A stretch of DNA of 64,000 nucleotides, taken from JAICXG01 sp036825615. GTDB lineage: Bacteria; Verrucomicrobiota; Verrucomicrobiia; Chthoniobacterales; UBA10450. Made by a program: the position numbers and the translations under genes. The notes beneath the pieces were generated by a model. That model had not been told where the DNA came from and ran no database searches. It saw only the letters and a list, made by a program, of their open reading frames with translations. Shown here piece after piece: positions 44,548 to 53,126 of the stretch (positions are counted from its first letter, which is position 1; every line of letters begins with the position of its first letter). The stretch spans positions 1 to 64,000 of the forward strand of contig DAISXY010000007.1 of the NCBI GenBank assembly GCA_036825615.1. The letters run 5' to 3'.

Positions 44548-46866
44548 ATGAAAAATTTCACTTCCTTTGTTCGCTTTCTTGCGGTTCTACTCTCGTTAGG
44601 CTGGTCTGGCACCTTCCTCTCCGCGCTCCACGGACAGAGTGTGGAAGGATTAACCGTTAACTCGATTGACGTGCGCTACGTCGGGCCGCAGACGATCTCG
44701 AAGGACCAGATTTTGGCGAACATGAAAACCAAGATCGGCACCGCCTACTCCGAAACCACAGTCGAGGATGACATCCGCGCGCTCTACGCCACCGGGAAAA
44801 TCCAGAACGTCCGGATTTTCGGCCAACCAGCCGGCAACGGGGTCCACGTCGAGGTGATTCTCGCGACCCGCGCGCTCGTCACCGAGATCGAGATCGATGG
44901 GGTGCAGAGTTTCAAGCCGAAGACGATCCGGAGCCGGATCAAATTCAAAGTCCCGGCGCCGGCCGATGCCGAGAAGCTCGAGGAAGGGCGGCAAAACATC
45001 ATCGATTTCTATCAGCGCAAAGGTTTCCCGGGCGTGACGGTGGATGTGCAGCTGGCGACCAATGAGGCGAGCGGAACGGCGCGCGCGGTTTACACGATCA
45101 ATGAAGGCGAACACGGTGCGGTGAAGTCGATTGTTTTTGAAGGAAACAAGGCTTTTAGCGACCGCACCCTGCGTCACCAGATGAAGACCAAGGCGCAGAC
45201 CCCGATCGCTTTCTTTGACAAATCGGGCCGGCTCGACCAGGCGCAGTTGCAACAGGACCTGGACAGCATTCGCGAGTACTACCAGAACCACGGTTACATC
45301 GACGTCACGATTCCCGAGGTGCGGCAGGAACGACTCGCGAAAGGGGTGCGCCTCGTGGTGGTGGTGAATGAAGGCCGGCAGTACCACGTCGGCAAGCTCA
45401 CCTTCCAGGGCGAGCACGTGGCGAGGGAATCGGGCCTGCGTGCGCTCCTCAAGATGAAGGAGGGCTCGATCTATTCGCCGAAAGGCTTGAAGGATGACAT
45501 GAAGGCGATTAACGACGGCTACGGTGCCGGTGGTTATGTCGACGTCGATATTCTGCCAACGGCGACGCCGGCCGGGGCTGGCGTGGTCGATCTCACCTAC
45601 AACATCACCGAAGGGCAGCGCTCCTTCGTCGAGCGGATCAACATCGTCGGCAACACCAAAACGAAGGACAAAGTGCTGCGCCGTGAAATTCTTATTTTGC
45701 CCGGAGACGTCTTCAACACCGTGCGGGTGGACCTGAGCCGGCAGCGGCTCGAAAATCTCGGCTATTTTGAAAAGGTCGATACCTATCCGGAGGAGACCGG
45801 CATTCCCGGGCGCAAGGATCTGCTCGTCCAGGTGCAGGAAAAACGGACCGGCGCGCTCAACTTTGGCGCCGGCTTTAGTACGGTCGAGAGCCTGCTCGGT
45901 TTTGTCGAGCTGACCCAGGGCAACTTCGATATTACGAACTGGCCGACCTTCACCGGGGGTGGGCAAAAATTCCGGGCCCGGATCCAGTATGGGACGCAGG
46001 AGCAGAGTTACCTCCTCTCTCTGACCGAGCCATATTTCCTCGACAAGCCGCTGTCGTTAGGCGGTGATCTTTTTTACCGCGAAGACGATTTCCTCAGTTC
46101 CGTCTACTCCGAGCGGACCTACGGTTTCGCGATCGACGCGCGCAAACCGCTCCCATCCATTTCCCCGTTCCTTTCCGTCAGCCTCGATTACCGGCTGCAG
46201 GAAATCGACATCATCAACGTCAGTCTGCTCGCTTCACAGCTGATTCAGGAGGAGGCGGGCAATCGGCTCAAGAGCGAAGTCAGCACGACCGTGCTCTACG
46301 ATACGCGCGACAGCGTCTTCCTCACCCGGCATGGGCATCGCTTCATCTTTACGCCACATATCGCGGGCGGATTTCTCGGCGGCGACACCAAGACTTACGG
46401 GTTCGATCTCCAGGCTTCGCAATACTTCCGCTTTCCTTTCGACATCATCCTCACTCTCGACGGCGAAGTGGAAGGGGTTGATACCTGGGGCGGCGGGGAT
46501 CGGGTTCCACTTTTCGACCGGCTCTTTCTCGGCGGCCCGAATGACCTGCGCGGCTTTAATTTCCGCGATGTCTCGCCGAAGGACCAAAACGGCGAGCCCC
46601 TCGGCGGCCTCACCGCCAGCCATTTCACGATTGAGGCGACCATGCCGGTCATTCCGCGGGTCCGTGTCGCGGCATTTTATGACATGGGTTTTGTCAACGC
46701 CGGTGCCTGGGATTTCGGCTTGCACGATTATGTGAATGACGCCGGCGTCGGTTTGCGTCTCGACCTGCCGGTCGGCCCGCTCAAGATCGATTACGGCATT
46801 CCGATCGAGGCGCGCGACAACAGCCACGACGGCAAGATCCAGTTCAGCGTTGGCTATCAATTTTGA
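44548..46866 (+). CDS. bamA: Outer-membrane beta-barrel assembly protein BamA
   Basis: 772 aa from ATG 44548, which precedes a signal peptide (VRFLAVLLSLGWSGTFLSAL). Five POTRA domains cover about residues 35-440 (for example VNSIDVRYVGPQTISKDQIL and VERINIVGNTKTKDKVLRRE). The 16-strand barrel follows, with VPLFDRLFLGGPNDLRGFNF (the VRGF/Y-like lid region) and a terminal Phe in IQFSVGYQF. Inserts outer-membrane proteins. Followed after 58 bases by the Skp gene, a conserved pairing. Confidence 0.97.
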   Translation: MKNFTSFVRFLAVLLSLGWSGTFLSALHGQSVEGLTVNSIDVRYVGPQTISKDQILANMKTKIGTAYSETTVEDDIRALYATGKIQNVRIFGQPAGNGVHVEVILATRALVTEIEIDGVQSFKPKTIRSRIKFKVPAPADAEKLEEGRQNIIDFYQRKGFPGVTVDVQLATNEASGTARAVYTINEGEHGAVKSIVFEGNKAFSDRTLRHQMKTKAQTPIAFFDKSGRLDQAQLQQDLDSIREYYQNHGYIDVTIPEVRQERLAKGVRLVVVVNEGRQYHVGKLTFQGEHVARESGLRALLKMKEGSIYSPKGLKDDMKAINDGYGAGGYVDVDILPTATPAGAGVVDLTYNITEGQRSFVERINIVGNTKTKDKVLRREILILPGDVFNTVRVDLSRQRLENLGYFEKVDTYPEETGIPGRKDLLVQVQEKRTGALNFGAGFSTVESLLGFVELTQGNFDITNWPTFTGGGQKFRARIQYGTQEQSYLLSLTEPYFLDKPLSLGGDLFYREDDFLSSVYSERTYGFAIDARKPLPSISPFLSVSLDYRLQEIDIINVSLLASQLIQEEAGNRLKSEVSTTVLYDTRDSVFLTRHGHRFIFTPHIAGGFLGGDTKTYGFDLQASQYFRFPFDIILTLDGEVEGVDTWGGGDRVPLFDRLFLGGPNDLRGFNFRDVSPKDQNGEPLGGLTASHFTIEATMPVIPRVRVAAFYDMGFVNAGAWDFGLHDYVNDAGVGLRLDLPVGPLKIDYGIPIEARDNSHDGKIQFSVGYQF

Positions 46867-46924
46867 ACGCAACCTGGGGCTTGCAGTCTATACCGTTCCC
46901 AACTACCAGTCTGACCCTACATCT

Positions 46925-47545
46925 ATGAAAAAGTTCACTCTCCTGGCGCTGCTCGCCGCCTTGGCGCTCCCGGCGGGGGCCTTCGCGCAGGCCGCTCTCA
47001 AAATCGGTACGGTCGACATGAACCGCGCCTTCAAGGAATACAACAAAACGAAGGAAGCGGAGAAGAAGATCAACGACGCCAAGGACGCGGCAAAAAAGGA
47101 GTACGACGATCGGGCCGACGACTACAAAAAGAAGCTCGATGAAATCAACAAGCTCAACCAACAGCTCGAAGCGCCTGCCCTGAGCGCCGACGCCAAGACG
47201 CAGAAAGCGAAAGAGCGCGATGAGAAAATCGCCAGCATCAAAAACATGGAGCGCGAGATCAATGAGTTCCGCCAGACCCGCGAGAAGCAGCTCCAGGATC
47301 AGGCCGTGCGGATGCGCGACGACATCGTGAAGGAGATCACCGACATCGTGATGGCGAGAGTGAAAGCGACAAACATGGATCTGGTTTTCGATACCTCCGG
47401 CGTGAGCCTTAACGGTGTACCCACGGTGATGTTCGCTAATCCCTCCTACGATTTCACGAGCGACATCGTCACTCAGCTGAACAAGTCTGCCTCGGCCTCA
47501 AAAGCGGCCTCCAGCCCCGCCAAGCCGGCGCCGAAGAAGCCCTGA
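46925..47545 (+). CDS. skp: OmpH/Skp-family periplasmic chaperone
   Basis: 206 aa. Signal peptide (TLLALLAALALPAGAFAQA), then LKIGTVDMNRAFKEYNKTKE starting the small beta core, a long coiled-coil tentacle (~45-140; ADDYKKKLDEINKLNQQLEA) and return strands VKATNMDLVFDTSGVSLNGV. The Ala/Pro/Lys tail is disordered. Holds unfolded outer-membrane proteins for BamA, encoded just upstream. Confidence 0.93.
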   Translation: MKKFTLLALLAALALPAGAFAQAALKIGTVDMNRAFKEYNKTKEAEKKINDAKDAAKKEYDDRADDYKKKLDEINKLNQQLEAPALSADAKTQKAKERDEKIASIKNMEREINEFRQTREKQLQDQAVRMRDDIVKEITDIVMARVKATNMDLVFDTSGVSLNGVPTVMFANPSYDFTSDIVTQLNKSASASKAASSPAKPAPKKP

Positions 47546-47570
47546 CCCGCATCAAATTTCCGAGGAACCC

Positions 47571-47603
47571 GAACGCACGCCCGCAAGCGTGCGTTCTTTT
47601 TTT
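47571..47603 (+). terminator. Rho-independent terminator of the bamA-skp operon
   Basis: GAACGCACGC-CCGCAA-GCGTGCGTTC, a perfect 10-bp stem with 6-base loop, followed directly by seven T. It lies 25 bases after the skp stop. Confidence 0.92.
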
Positions 47604-47608
47604 CCGAA

Positions 47609-48583
47609 ATGGCTAGCTCGGTTGCAACGGTTCGCGCAGGAGCGGATGCTCGCCTCGTGCGTCTTAATCGCACGGTCGCGTGTTTGTCAGGCGCGGTCCT
47701 GCTCGGCTCGAGTCTTGCCCTGGCTGTTCCCACTCCTTCGCCATCGCCCCCTCCGGCGGCGTGGGAGAAAACCGTCACAACCCGGCCGCGAGGCAGTTTT
47801 CCAAATCCGCGACCACTGGTTGCCACCTACAAATTCGGGTGGAGCGAACTGGTCGCGGCTACGGCCGAAATCGCGCTGAGCGATCACGACCGGCAGATCA
47901 TCCAACTCAAGGGCAACGGCGGCACGATCGGGCTGGTGCGGATGTTATGGAAATTCGATACCCATCAGCGCGCCGTGGCGGACGCGAAAACGCTTCGTCC
48001 AATCAGCATGCACCAGGTTGATGAGCGCAGACACAAAACGGTTGTGACCGATCTTAGTTTCACGCCCGGCCGGGTCGAACGGCTCCGGAGCGACAGTAGT
48101 TCGAAGAAATTGCCTGAAACCAAAGACTTCGAATTTCCCGGCGGTCTCTTCGATCTCTTCTCCGCCTTGCTTTACATTCGCAGTCAGCCGCTGCGGGACG
48201 GGGATATCTATCGCGTCGTGGTTTATCCTGCGACCAACGCTTACGTCGCGACTCTGACCGTGGTGGAGCATGCTCCCATAACGGTCGAAGCCGGGGAGTA
48301 CCCGGCGATCAAGCTGGATGTCGCCTTGAAAAAAGTCGGCAAGAATCGAGAGCTCGAGCCGCACAAAAAGTTCCGCCAGGCGAGCGTCTGGGTGTCGGAT
48401 GATCCTGATCGGCTCCTGCTTCGGATTGAAGCGAGCATCTTCGTGGGGAGCGTGTTTGCCGAGCTTCAGTCGGTTCGTTTTCCCGGGCAAACCGTTGCCC
48501 GGTTAAGCTCCCCTAACGATACGGGATCCACTCCCCGCGATAAATCGGTCGGCCGTAGTACTGCTGCGGCCGTGGCGGAATGA
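47609..48583 (+). CDS. Secreted DUF3108-like protein
   Basis: 324 aa if it starts at ATG 47609, which directly follows the terminator; GTG 47657 just before the signal sequence (RTVACLSGAVLLGSSLALA) is an alternative with a GGAG nearby. The mature part from ~70 to 290 is beta-rich (VATYKFGWSELVAATAEIAL; DGDIYRVVVYPATNAYVATL; AGEYPAIKLDV), as in DUF3108 periplasmic proteins. Its 3' end overlaps the convergent PG-binding gene by 71 bases. Function unknown. Confidence 0.78.
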   Translation: MASSVATVRAGADARLVRLNRTVACLSGAVLLGSSLALAVPTPSPSPPPAAWEKTVTTRPRGSFPNPRPLVATYKFGWSELVAATAEIALSDHDRQIIQLKGNGGTIGLVRMLWKFDTHQRAVADAKTLRPISMHQVDERRHKTVVTDLSFTPGRVERLRSDSSSKKLPETKDFEFPGGLFDLFSALLYIRSQPLRDGDIYRVVVYPATNAYVATLTVVEHAPITVEAGEYPAIKLDVALKKVGKNRELEPHKKFRQASVWVSDDPDRLLLRIEASIFVGSVFAELQSVRFPGQTVARLSSPNDTGSTPRDKSVGRSTAAAVAE

Positions 48584-49241
48584 ATCCGGGCGCGCGTTGG
48601 CCCGGGAGAAGGCCAAGCGCGGCCAGGGTTGCCATGTTGAGACGACCGCTTGGGGCCAGGCCGGCACGGGCTTGGAAGACGCGCAGCGCAGCCGCGGTCG
48701 CCGGACCAAATTCGCCATCAACCCCCGCCCGATAATATCCGTAGCGGGCAAGGAGCGCCTGCGCGCCGACGATCACATGCCGTTGCAAATCCGGCGGCGC
48801 CATTTCGTAGGGCGTGCCGGCAAAAACATCGCTTTCCACCATGCGCGGCACCCCTCGCGACTGCGGGTAAACAGGCGGCGGTGCGTTCGGCGCATGATAA
48901 TCCGGCGGCGGGCTGATCTCCGCCGATTGAGTAGGCGGCTCTTCTTGCTCGGCGGGCGGAGCAGCCGGTTGGGTTTGCGGCGCCCGCCGGACCGCATCCG
49001 AACTCACGCCTAACGACCGCAAAGTCTCGGCATCAATCTCGCCCGTGATCTGGAGCCCGTTGCGAATCTGATAGCGGCGAATGGCCGCCTTGGTGTCGTC
49101 GTCCTTATTCCCGGTGACCGCGCCGTAGTAAAACCCCTGGTCCTTCAGCGCCTGCTGCACCGCGGCGGTGATCTGGTCCGCCCGCAAGCTAACCGCGCCC
49201 GCGAGAAGCAGGGCAATCAGAGCGGCCCAAAATCGTTTCAT
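48513..49241 (-). CDS. Secreted protein with two peptidoglycan-binding domains
   Basis: 242 aa from ATG 49239-49241. Signal peptide (FWAALIALLLAGAVSLRA), PG_binding_1 domain at ~20-75 (ALKDQGFYYGAVTGNKDDDT), a Pro/Glu/Gln-rich linker (~85-135), and a second PG_binding_1 domain at ~155-215 (LLARYGYYRAGVDGEFGPAT). No enzyme domain. It probably tethers to the wall beside the amidase encoded upstream. The TAG stop lies in a CCCTAACGA near copy. Confidence 0.88.
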   Translation of the reverse strand: MKRFWAALIALLLAGAVSLRADQITAAVQQALKDQGFYYGAVTGNKDDDTKAAIRRYQIRNGLQITGEIDAETLRSLGVSSDAVRRAPQTQPAAPPAEQEEPPTQSAEISPPPDYHAPNAPPPVYPQSRGVPRMVESDVFAGTPYEMAPPDLQRHVIVGAQALLARYGYYRAGVDGEFGPATAAALRVFQARAGLAPSGRLNMATLAALGLLPGQRAPGFIPPRPQQYYGRPIYRGEWIPYR

Positions 49242-49271
49242 GAGCCGGGTTCGACGCATCGCTCTGTCCCA

Positions 49272-50054
49272 TTATTCAGGGCGCGCGGCCGAGGCGAGGG
49301 CGAAGGTCGGCGCCCCCTGCTCGAGCGACTTGCGGTACGCTTGCACCCCGGCGCAAATCGCCGCTGCAAGCTGCTCCCGATACGACACCATTCCGAGCTT
49401 CGCCAACTCGTCTTTGTTCGTCATGAACCCGCCTTCGATGAGCACCGCTGGATGCCGCACATTCTCGATTACATAGAATCCTTCGCTCTTGATTCCGCGA
49501 TCGACTGCGCCGGTGTTCGCGACCAGCGCGCCTTGGAGCTGGCTGGCGAGGCGAGTACTCTGCGCCGTCAGCTCATCGGAATCGGTCCGGCGCAAAAACG
49601 GCAACCAGGAAAGCAGATAGGGCTGGGTTGATTGCACCGGCGAGTAGTAAGTCTCGACTCCGGTCGCGACCGATTTTTTTCCGTCGTTAAAATGGATGCT
49701 GATGAAGAGCGAGTTCGGCTCCCGGTTGCCTAACGACACCCGGTCGGCGAGCGAGACATAGGCATCGCGGTCACGCGTCAGCACAGTCTTGAAGCCGGCG
49801 GCGCGAAGAAGCAGCTCGGCGCGTTGCGCGACATCGAGCGCCAGCTCTTTCTCCATCAGATTCCCGCACATCGCGCCGGAATCGTCGCCGCCGTGTCCCG
49901 GGTCGAGCACGACCACGAGCGGATGTTTCGCCGGCAGCAACGGTTTGCGCGGCGCGGCCGCGTGCAGCTGCGGCGGGGCTGGCGGCGTCCAGATTAGCCA
50001 GACGAACGAAATCGCCATCAGGAGCAATCCGACCCATGGAAGCGCGCGGCGCAT
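49272..50054 (-). CDS. N-acetylmuramoyl-L-alanine amidase (Amidase_3, AmiC-like)
   Basis: 260 aa. N-terminal membrane anchor/signal (LPWVGLLLMAISFVWLI). Zinc amidase domain 45-250: LVVVLDPGHGGDDSGAMCG (Zn His), Glu in LMEKELALDVAQRAE, NSLFISIHFNDGKKS (Zn His), catalytic Glu in PAVLIEGGFMTNKDELAK. Cleaves the stem peptide from glycan during cell division or wall turnover. It follows the proteasome alpha gene by 5 bases on the same strand. Motif copy 49728-49736. Confidence 0.94.
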   Translation of the reverse strand: MRRALPWVGLLLMAISFVWLIWTPPAPPQLHAAAPRKPLLPAKHPLVVVLDPGHGGDDSGAMCGNLMEKELALDVAQRAELLLRAAGFKTVLTRDRDAYVSLADRVSLGNREPNSLFISIHFNDGKKSVATGVETYYSPVQSTQPYLLSWLPFLRRTDSDELTAQSTRLASQLQGALVANTGAVDRGIKSEGFYVIENVRHPAVLIEGGFMTNKDELAKLGMVSYREQLAAAICAGVQAYRKSLEQGAPTFALASAARPE

Positions 50055-50059
50055 TGGCG

Positions 50060-50839
50060 TCAGGCGAGGAGATCTTTTATTTCCTTGCCATTAAGAGATC
50101 GAAAGCGAATCGCGCCCGGGCCGTTTCGCTCCAGGACGCAGGCTTCCACGGTTGCGCTTTTCAATTCCTCATTCCGATGTTTCACCAGCGTTTCGTGCGA
50201 GGGAATCTCCCGCTCGCCTTCCTCCGGCACGGGCAGGCTGCCGGCACTCCAGGCATCGAGCGCCAGCTTGAGCGCCCGCTGGAGCGTGCAGCCGGGATCA
50301 TGGTCGCGCCGCAAAAGCTCTTCCATCAATTCGGTGGCGCCGCTCGTTCCGCTGATCGCGCTGAACCGCGGCGGTTGCGCTCCTTCCCGCGCCGGGCCGT
50401 TGGCCGTGATCGCACCGTCGTACTCGACCCGCAGAAATAAATCCTCTGCCGGGCTGGCGCCGACCTCGGCAAAAATCATCCGGGCGAGAAAGGGCGCGCC
50501 GTAAATCTGTTCAAACGCATTCTTCAAGAGCGGGCTGAGCGAGTAAAACGCGAGGCGACGCAGCGAAACATCAGCCGCCGAGCGCGTAAATCCCTCGGTG
50601 CTCGCGAGCTCGATCACCGCCATTCGCAGCCGTTCAATATCGCCCGGATGCCCAATCGCGCCCATCGCGATCCGGTCGTAAATCTCAAACAGTTTCTGCC
50701 GCGCGCGCCCGATTGTGACGAACAAAATTCCATCGCGATAACTCAGGACCGCGATCGGGCTGCCGGGCGCGAGCTGCGTCTCGATATATTCGCGGCGATT
50801 GGCGATCGCCTCGACCCAGCGATATGGCTCCTCGATCAT
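50060..50839 (-). CDS. prcA: 20S proteasome alpha-subunit-like protein
   Basis: 259 aa from ATG 50837-50839, overlapping the beta-subunit stop as ATGA. It opens IEEPYRWVEAIANRREYIET, with the alpha-type YRWVEA pattern, then GSPIAVLSYRDGILFVTIGR, a degenerate N-nucleophile core lacking a catalytic Thr. It should form the gating outer rings of the core particle. The sequence is far from actinobacterial PrcA but matches the alpha subunits described with UBact. Operon: UBact-PrcB-PrcA. Confidence 0.88.
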   Translation of the reverse strand: MIEEPYRWVEAIANRREYIETQLAPGSPIAVLSYRDGILFVTIGRARQKLFEIYDRIAMGAIGHPGDIERLRMAVIELASTEGFTRSAADVSLRRLAFYSLSPLLKNAFEQIYGAPFLARMIFAEVGASPAEDLFLRVEYDGAITANGPAREGAQPPRFSAISGTSGATELMEELLRRDHDPGCTLQRALKLALDAWSAGSLPVPEEGEREIPSHETLVKHRNEELKSATVEACVLERNGPGAIRFRSLNGKEIKDLLA

Positions 50840-51642
50840 GCCACCGTGCGCTTGAAACAATCCGCGATCTGCTTCTCCGGCAGGGTGCGAATCCCCTCCC
50901 GAGAAATGACTTTGATGAGCGGGAAAATGCGCGCGTTTCGGTCCACCCCGCCGGTCGCCGTATCCGCTTCCGCCGCGGTATCGAGTGCGCGCAAGGCAAT
51001 CGTCACCGCTTCTTTTTCGGGCAACTTGTGCAACGGTTTTTTGCCCCAGCGATTTTCGTAAAACAAAACTCCGCGCACTCCCGGCGATCCCGAGCCCGTG
51101 GCAGCGTAATCGGTCACTTCAAATTGCGCCCCCATCGCATCGTAGAAATAAAGCCGGGCCTGACCCTCGCCCGCGAAATCGTAAGTGGCGAAGATCGGCA
51201 CGACCACGCCGATGCCCTGGATGACGAAGCCGAAATTATCGCGGAGCAATTTCGAGAGCGCGCGCACTTTGCCGTCAACGCTCATCTCCTGGAGCTGGGT
51301 GCGCCGGAAAAATTGCAGCGAATGCTCGAGCACGCGCGCCATTTCCCACGCCGTCGCCGGCACGCCCGCGATCGCCATGATCGAATGCCGATCGATCTCG
51401 AGCACCTTGTCCGCGCGCTCGTAGACCACCGTGTTACCAGCGGTGGCGCGCCGATCGCCCGCGACCAGAATGCCGTCGTTAAACTTAAAGGCGAGAATCG
51501 TGGTCGCCTGTGTCGGCGTGAACCCGGCAGGATTGCCTAACGACGCCGAAGCTGCTCCCGAATTCGCTTCGCCTAACAATCCGCGACGCCGCAGCAGCGC
51601 GGGAAAATCCGGCAGATCTCCGCCTGACGATTCCCGGATCAC
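50836..51642 (-). CDS. prcB: 20S proteasome beta subunit (catalytic)
   Basis: 268 aa. Propeptide of about 47 residues, then the N-terminal nucleophile after autocleavage in TQATTILAFKFNDGILVAGD, with Lys in RATAGNTVVYERADKVLEID at the usual spacing and Asp in VAGDRR. IMAIAGVPATAWEMARVLEH follows the proteasome fold. It degrades UBact-tagged proteins by analogy with Pup-proteasomes. ATGA overlaps on both sides, so all three proteins are translationally coupled. Motif copy 51535 is in the propeptide. Confidence 0.93.
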   Translation of the reverse strand: MIRESSGGDLPDFPALLRRRGLLGEANSGAASASLGNPAGFTPTQATTILAFKFNDGILVAGDRRATAGNTVVYERADKVLEIDRHSIMAIAGVPATAWEMARVLEHSLQFFRRTQLQEMSVDGKVRALSKLLRDNFGFVIQGIGVVVPIFATYDFAGEGQARLYFYDAMGAQFEVTDYAATGSGSPGVRGVLFYENRWGKKPLHKLPEKEAVTIALRALDTAAEADTATGGVDRNARIFPLIKVISREGIRTLPEKQIADCFKRTVA

Positions 51643-51815
51643 TGGCCGGTGCGCTGCCGGTAGCGCTTCGATTGGTTCGGGTCCACCTTGCGCATTTTCT
51701 TGAGCAAATCGCGCGTGTCCGGCTTCGAAACGTCTGGCGATTTAGGCCCGCCGCCATCCCCCTGCTTCGGTCCCCATGGCACGGGCGCCACCGGTCTTTC
51801 CGTCCGCTCTGGCAT
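51639..51815 (-). CDS. ubact: UBact, Pup-like protein modifier
   Basis: 58 aa from ATG 51813-51815: MPERTERPVAPVPWGPKQGD, then a Gly-rich GGGPKSP stretch, PDTRDLLKKMRKVDPNQSKR and terminal YRQRTGQ. This is the UBact pattern known from several Gram-negative phyla: mostly disordered, a short helix near the C-terminus, and a Gln end which, as in Pup, would be deamidated before ligation to lysines. It overlaps prcB as ATGA. The ligase (PafA-like), depupylase and ATPase ring are not in the window. The neighbouring region 51816-51896 is its promoter gap. Confidence 0.93.
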   Translation of the reverse strand: MPERTERPVAPVPWGPKQGDGGGPKSPDVSKPDTRDLLKKMRKVDPNQSKRYRQRTGQ

Positions 51816-51896
51816 GAAAAAAATTACCGGCATCCAGTGAAAAACGCAACCGGCCGGACGCTTGCCAGTGCAGAACCCCGATGCCAACGTTGCCCC

Positions 51897-52361
51897 ATGA
51901 TTGGCCTTTACCGGACTCTCGCGGCCCTGTTTCTTTTACCGTTTTTCGCCGCGCCCGTGCTGGCGCAGAGCCCGACACCAAAATCGGAGTCCGCCGAGCT
52001 GCTAAACCTTTCGCGCAAGATTGACCAGCAAAACATCAAGATTGATTTGCTCTCGCAGCAAATCCTGCGCTTGCAGCAGGAAATCGAGCATCCAAACGGA
52101 ACCAGCAACGGGGAAACGCCCGTGCGCCGCGCGACCGCCGCCGCCGCTGCTACAGCGGGGGTCGCTATCCCGCCCGGCGTCAACACCCACGTGGTGGAAA
52201 AGGGTGAGACGCTCACTTCCATCGCACGCATGCACAAGGTGAGCATCAGCGAGCTGCAAAAGCTCAATCACATCGAGGACGACCGGAAATTGCAGATTGG
52301 GCAAACCCTTCTTCTTCCCGGCGGCCCGAGTCCGTCGCCCTCCCCTTCGCCTAACGGATAG
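51897..52361 (+). CDS. Secreted LysM-domain protein
   Basis: 154 aa from ATG 51897. Signal peptide (RTLAALFLLPFFAAPVLAQ), a coiled coil of ~30 residues (LLNLSRKIDQQNIKIDLLSQ), an Ala/Pro linker, and a LysM domain at ~100-143 (HVVEKGETLTSIARMHKVSI ... LQIGQTLLLPG). Binds peptidoglycan. Divergent from the UBact operon. Ends in a Ser-Pro tail with a near-motif (CCTAACGG). Confidence 0.9.
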   Translation: MIGLYRTLAALFLLPFFAAPVLAQSPTPKSESAELLNLSRKIDQQNIKIDLLSQQILRLQQEIEHPNGTSNGETPVRRATAAAAATAGVAIPPGVNTHVVEKGETLTSIARMHKVSISELQKLNHIEDDRKLQIGQTLLLPGGPSPSPSPSPNG

Positions 52362-52394
52362 GCGAATGCGCATCCGATTGGTCACCCGGGTTGA

Positions 52395-53126
52395 TCAGCG
52401 CTTCGCGTCTGCTTTTTCCTCGGACGCGAGCTTGTAATTTAGTTGCCGGGAAAGCAGCCAGCGCACTCCGAACATATCGACCGTCGCGCGGATCGCGCGG
52501 TTGCCGAGGCCGTACTTGCTCCTGCCGAACCTCCGCGCCCGATGGTTCACCGGCACTTCGACGAGCTGATAGCCGGCGCCTCGGACGAGGGCGGGAATAA
52601 AACGGTGCATGCCCTTGAAGGGCACCAGCGTTCGCACGCATTCGCGTCGCATCGCTTTCAGGGTGCAGCCGGTGTCACGAACATAATCCCGCGTAAAACG
52701 GCTCCGGACCGCATTGGCGATCCGACTCGTTAGGCGTTTAACCAGCGTGTCTTTGCGTTTCGCGCGATAGCCGCAGACCAGATCCGCGCCCCGTTCCACC
52801 TCCGCGAGCAAGCGCGGAATATCCGCCGGATCATTTTGCAGGTCGCCATCAATCAGCACGACCACCTTTCCGCGCGCCGCATTCGCACCGGCGTAAAGCG
52901 CGGCGCTTTGTCCGGCGTTCTTTTCAAAATGCAGAATCCGCACCGCCGCCGTTCTCGTTAGGCGAGCAAGGGTCGCATCGGTCGAGCCGTCATCGACGAA
53001 AATAATTTCGTGCTCAATTCCTTTTAACGCCGCCGCCAGCTCCTCCTGCAGGATGGCGACGTTCTCTTCCTCATTGTAAAGCGGGACGACTACCGACACG
53101 GCCGGTTTCGGTTCGTCGTTGGTCAT
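52395..53126 (-). CDS. GT2 glycosyltransferase, polyprenyl-phosphate type
   Basis: 243 aa. SVVVPLYNEEENVAILQEEL, IIFVDDGSTDATLA, the DXD region VVLIDGDLQNDPADIPRLLA and TGCTLKAMRREC are the DPM/ArnC-like signature. It lacks the C-terminal membrane pair of ArnC. It overlaps the GT39 gene by four bases: together they would make a sugar-phosphate-lipid donor and use it for surface (lipid A-like) glycosylation. Two motif copies (52727, 52955). Confidence 0.9.
   Translation of the reverse strand: MTNDEPKPAVSVVVPLYNEEENVAILQEELAAALKGIEHEIIFVDDGSTDATLARLTRTAAVRILHFEKNAGQSAALYAGANAARGKVVVLIDGDLQNDPADIPRLLAEVERGADLVCGYRAKRKDTLVKRLTSRIANAVRSRFTRDYVRDTGCTLKAMRRECVRTLVPFKGMHRFIPALVRGAGYQLVEVPVNHRARRFGRSKYGLGNRAIRATVDMFGVRWLLSRQLNYKLASEEKADAKR

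Noticed and set aside
44650..45966. 438-codon open frame opposite bamA
   Set aside because: Antisense shadow of the POTRA region; composition is that of a reverse frame.
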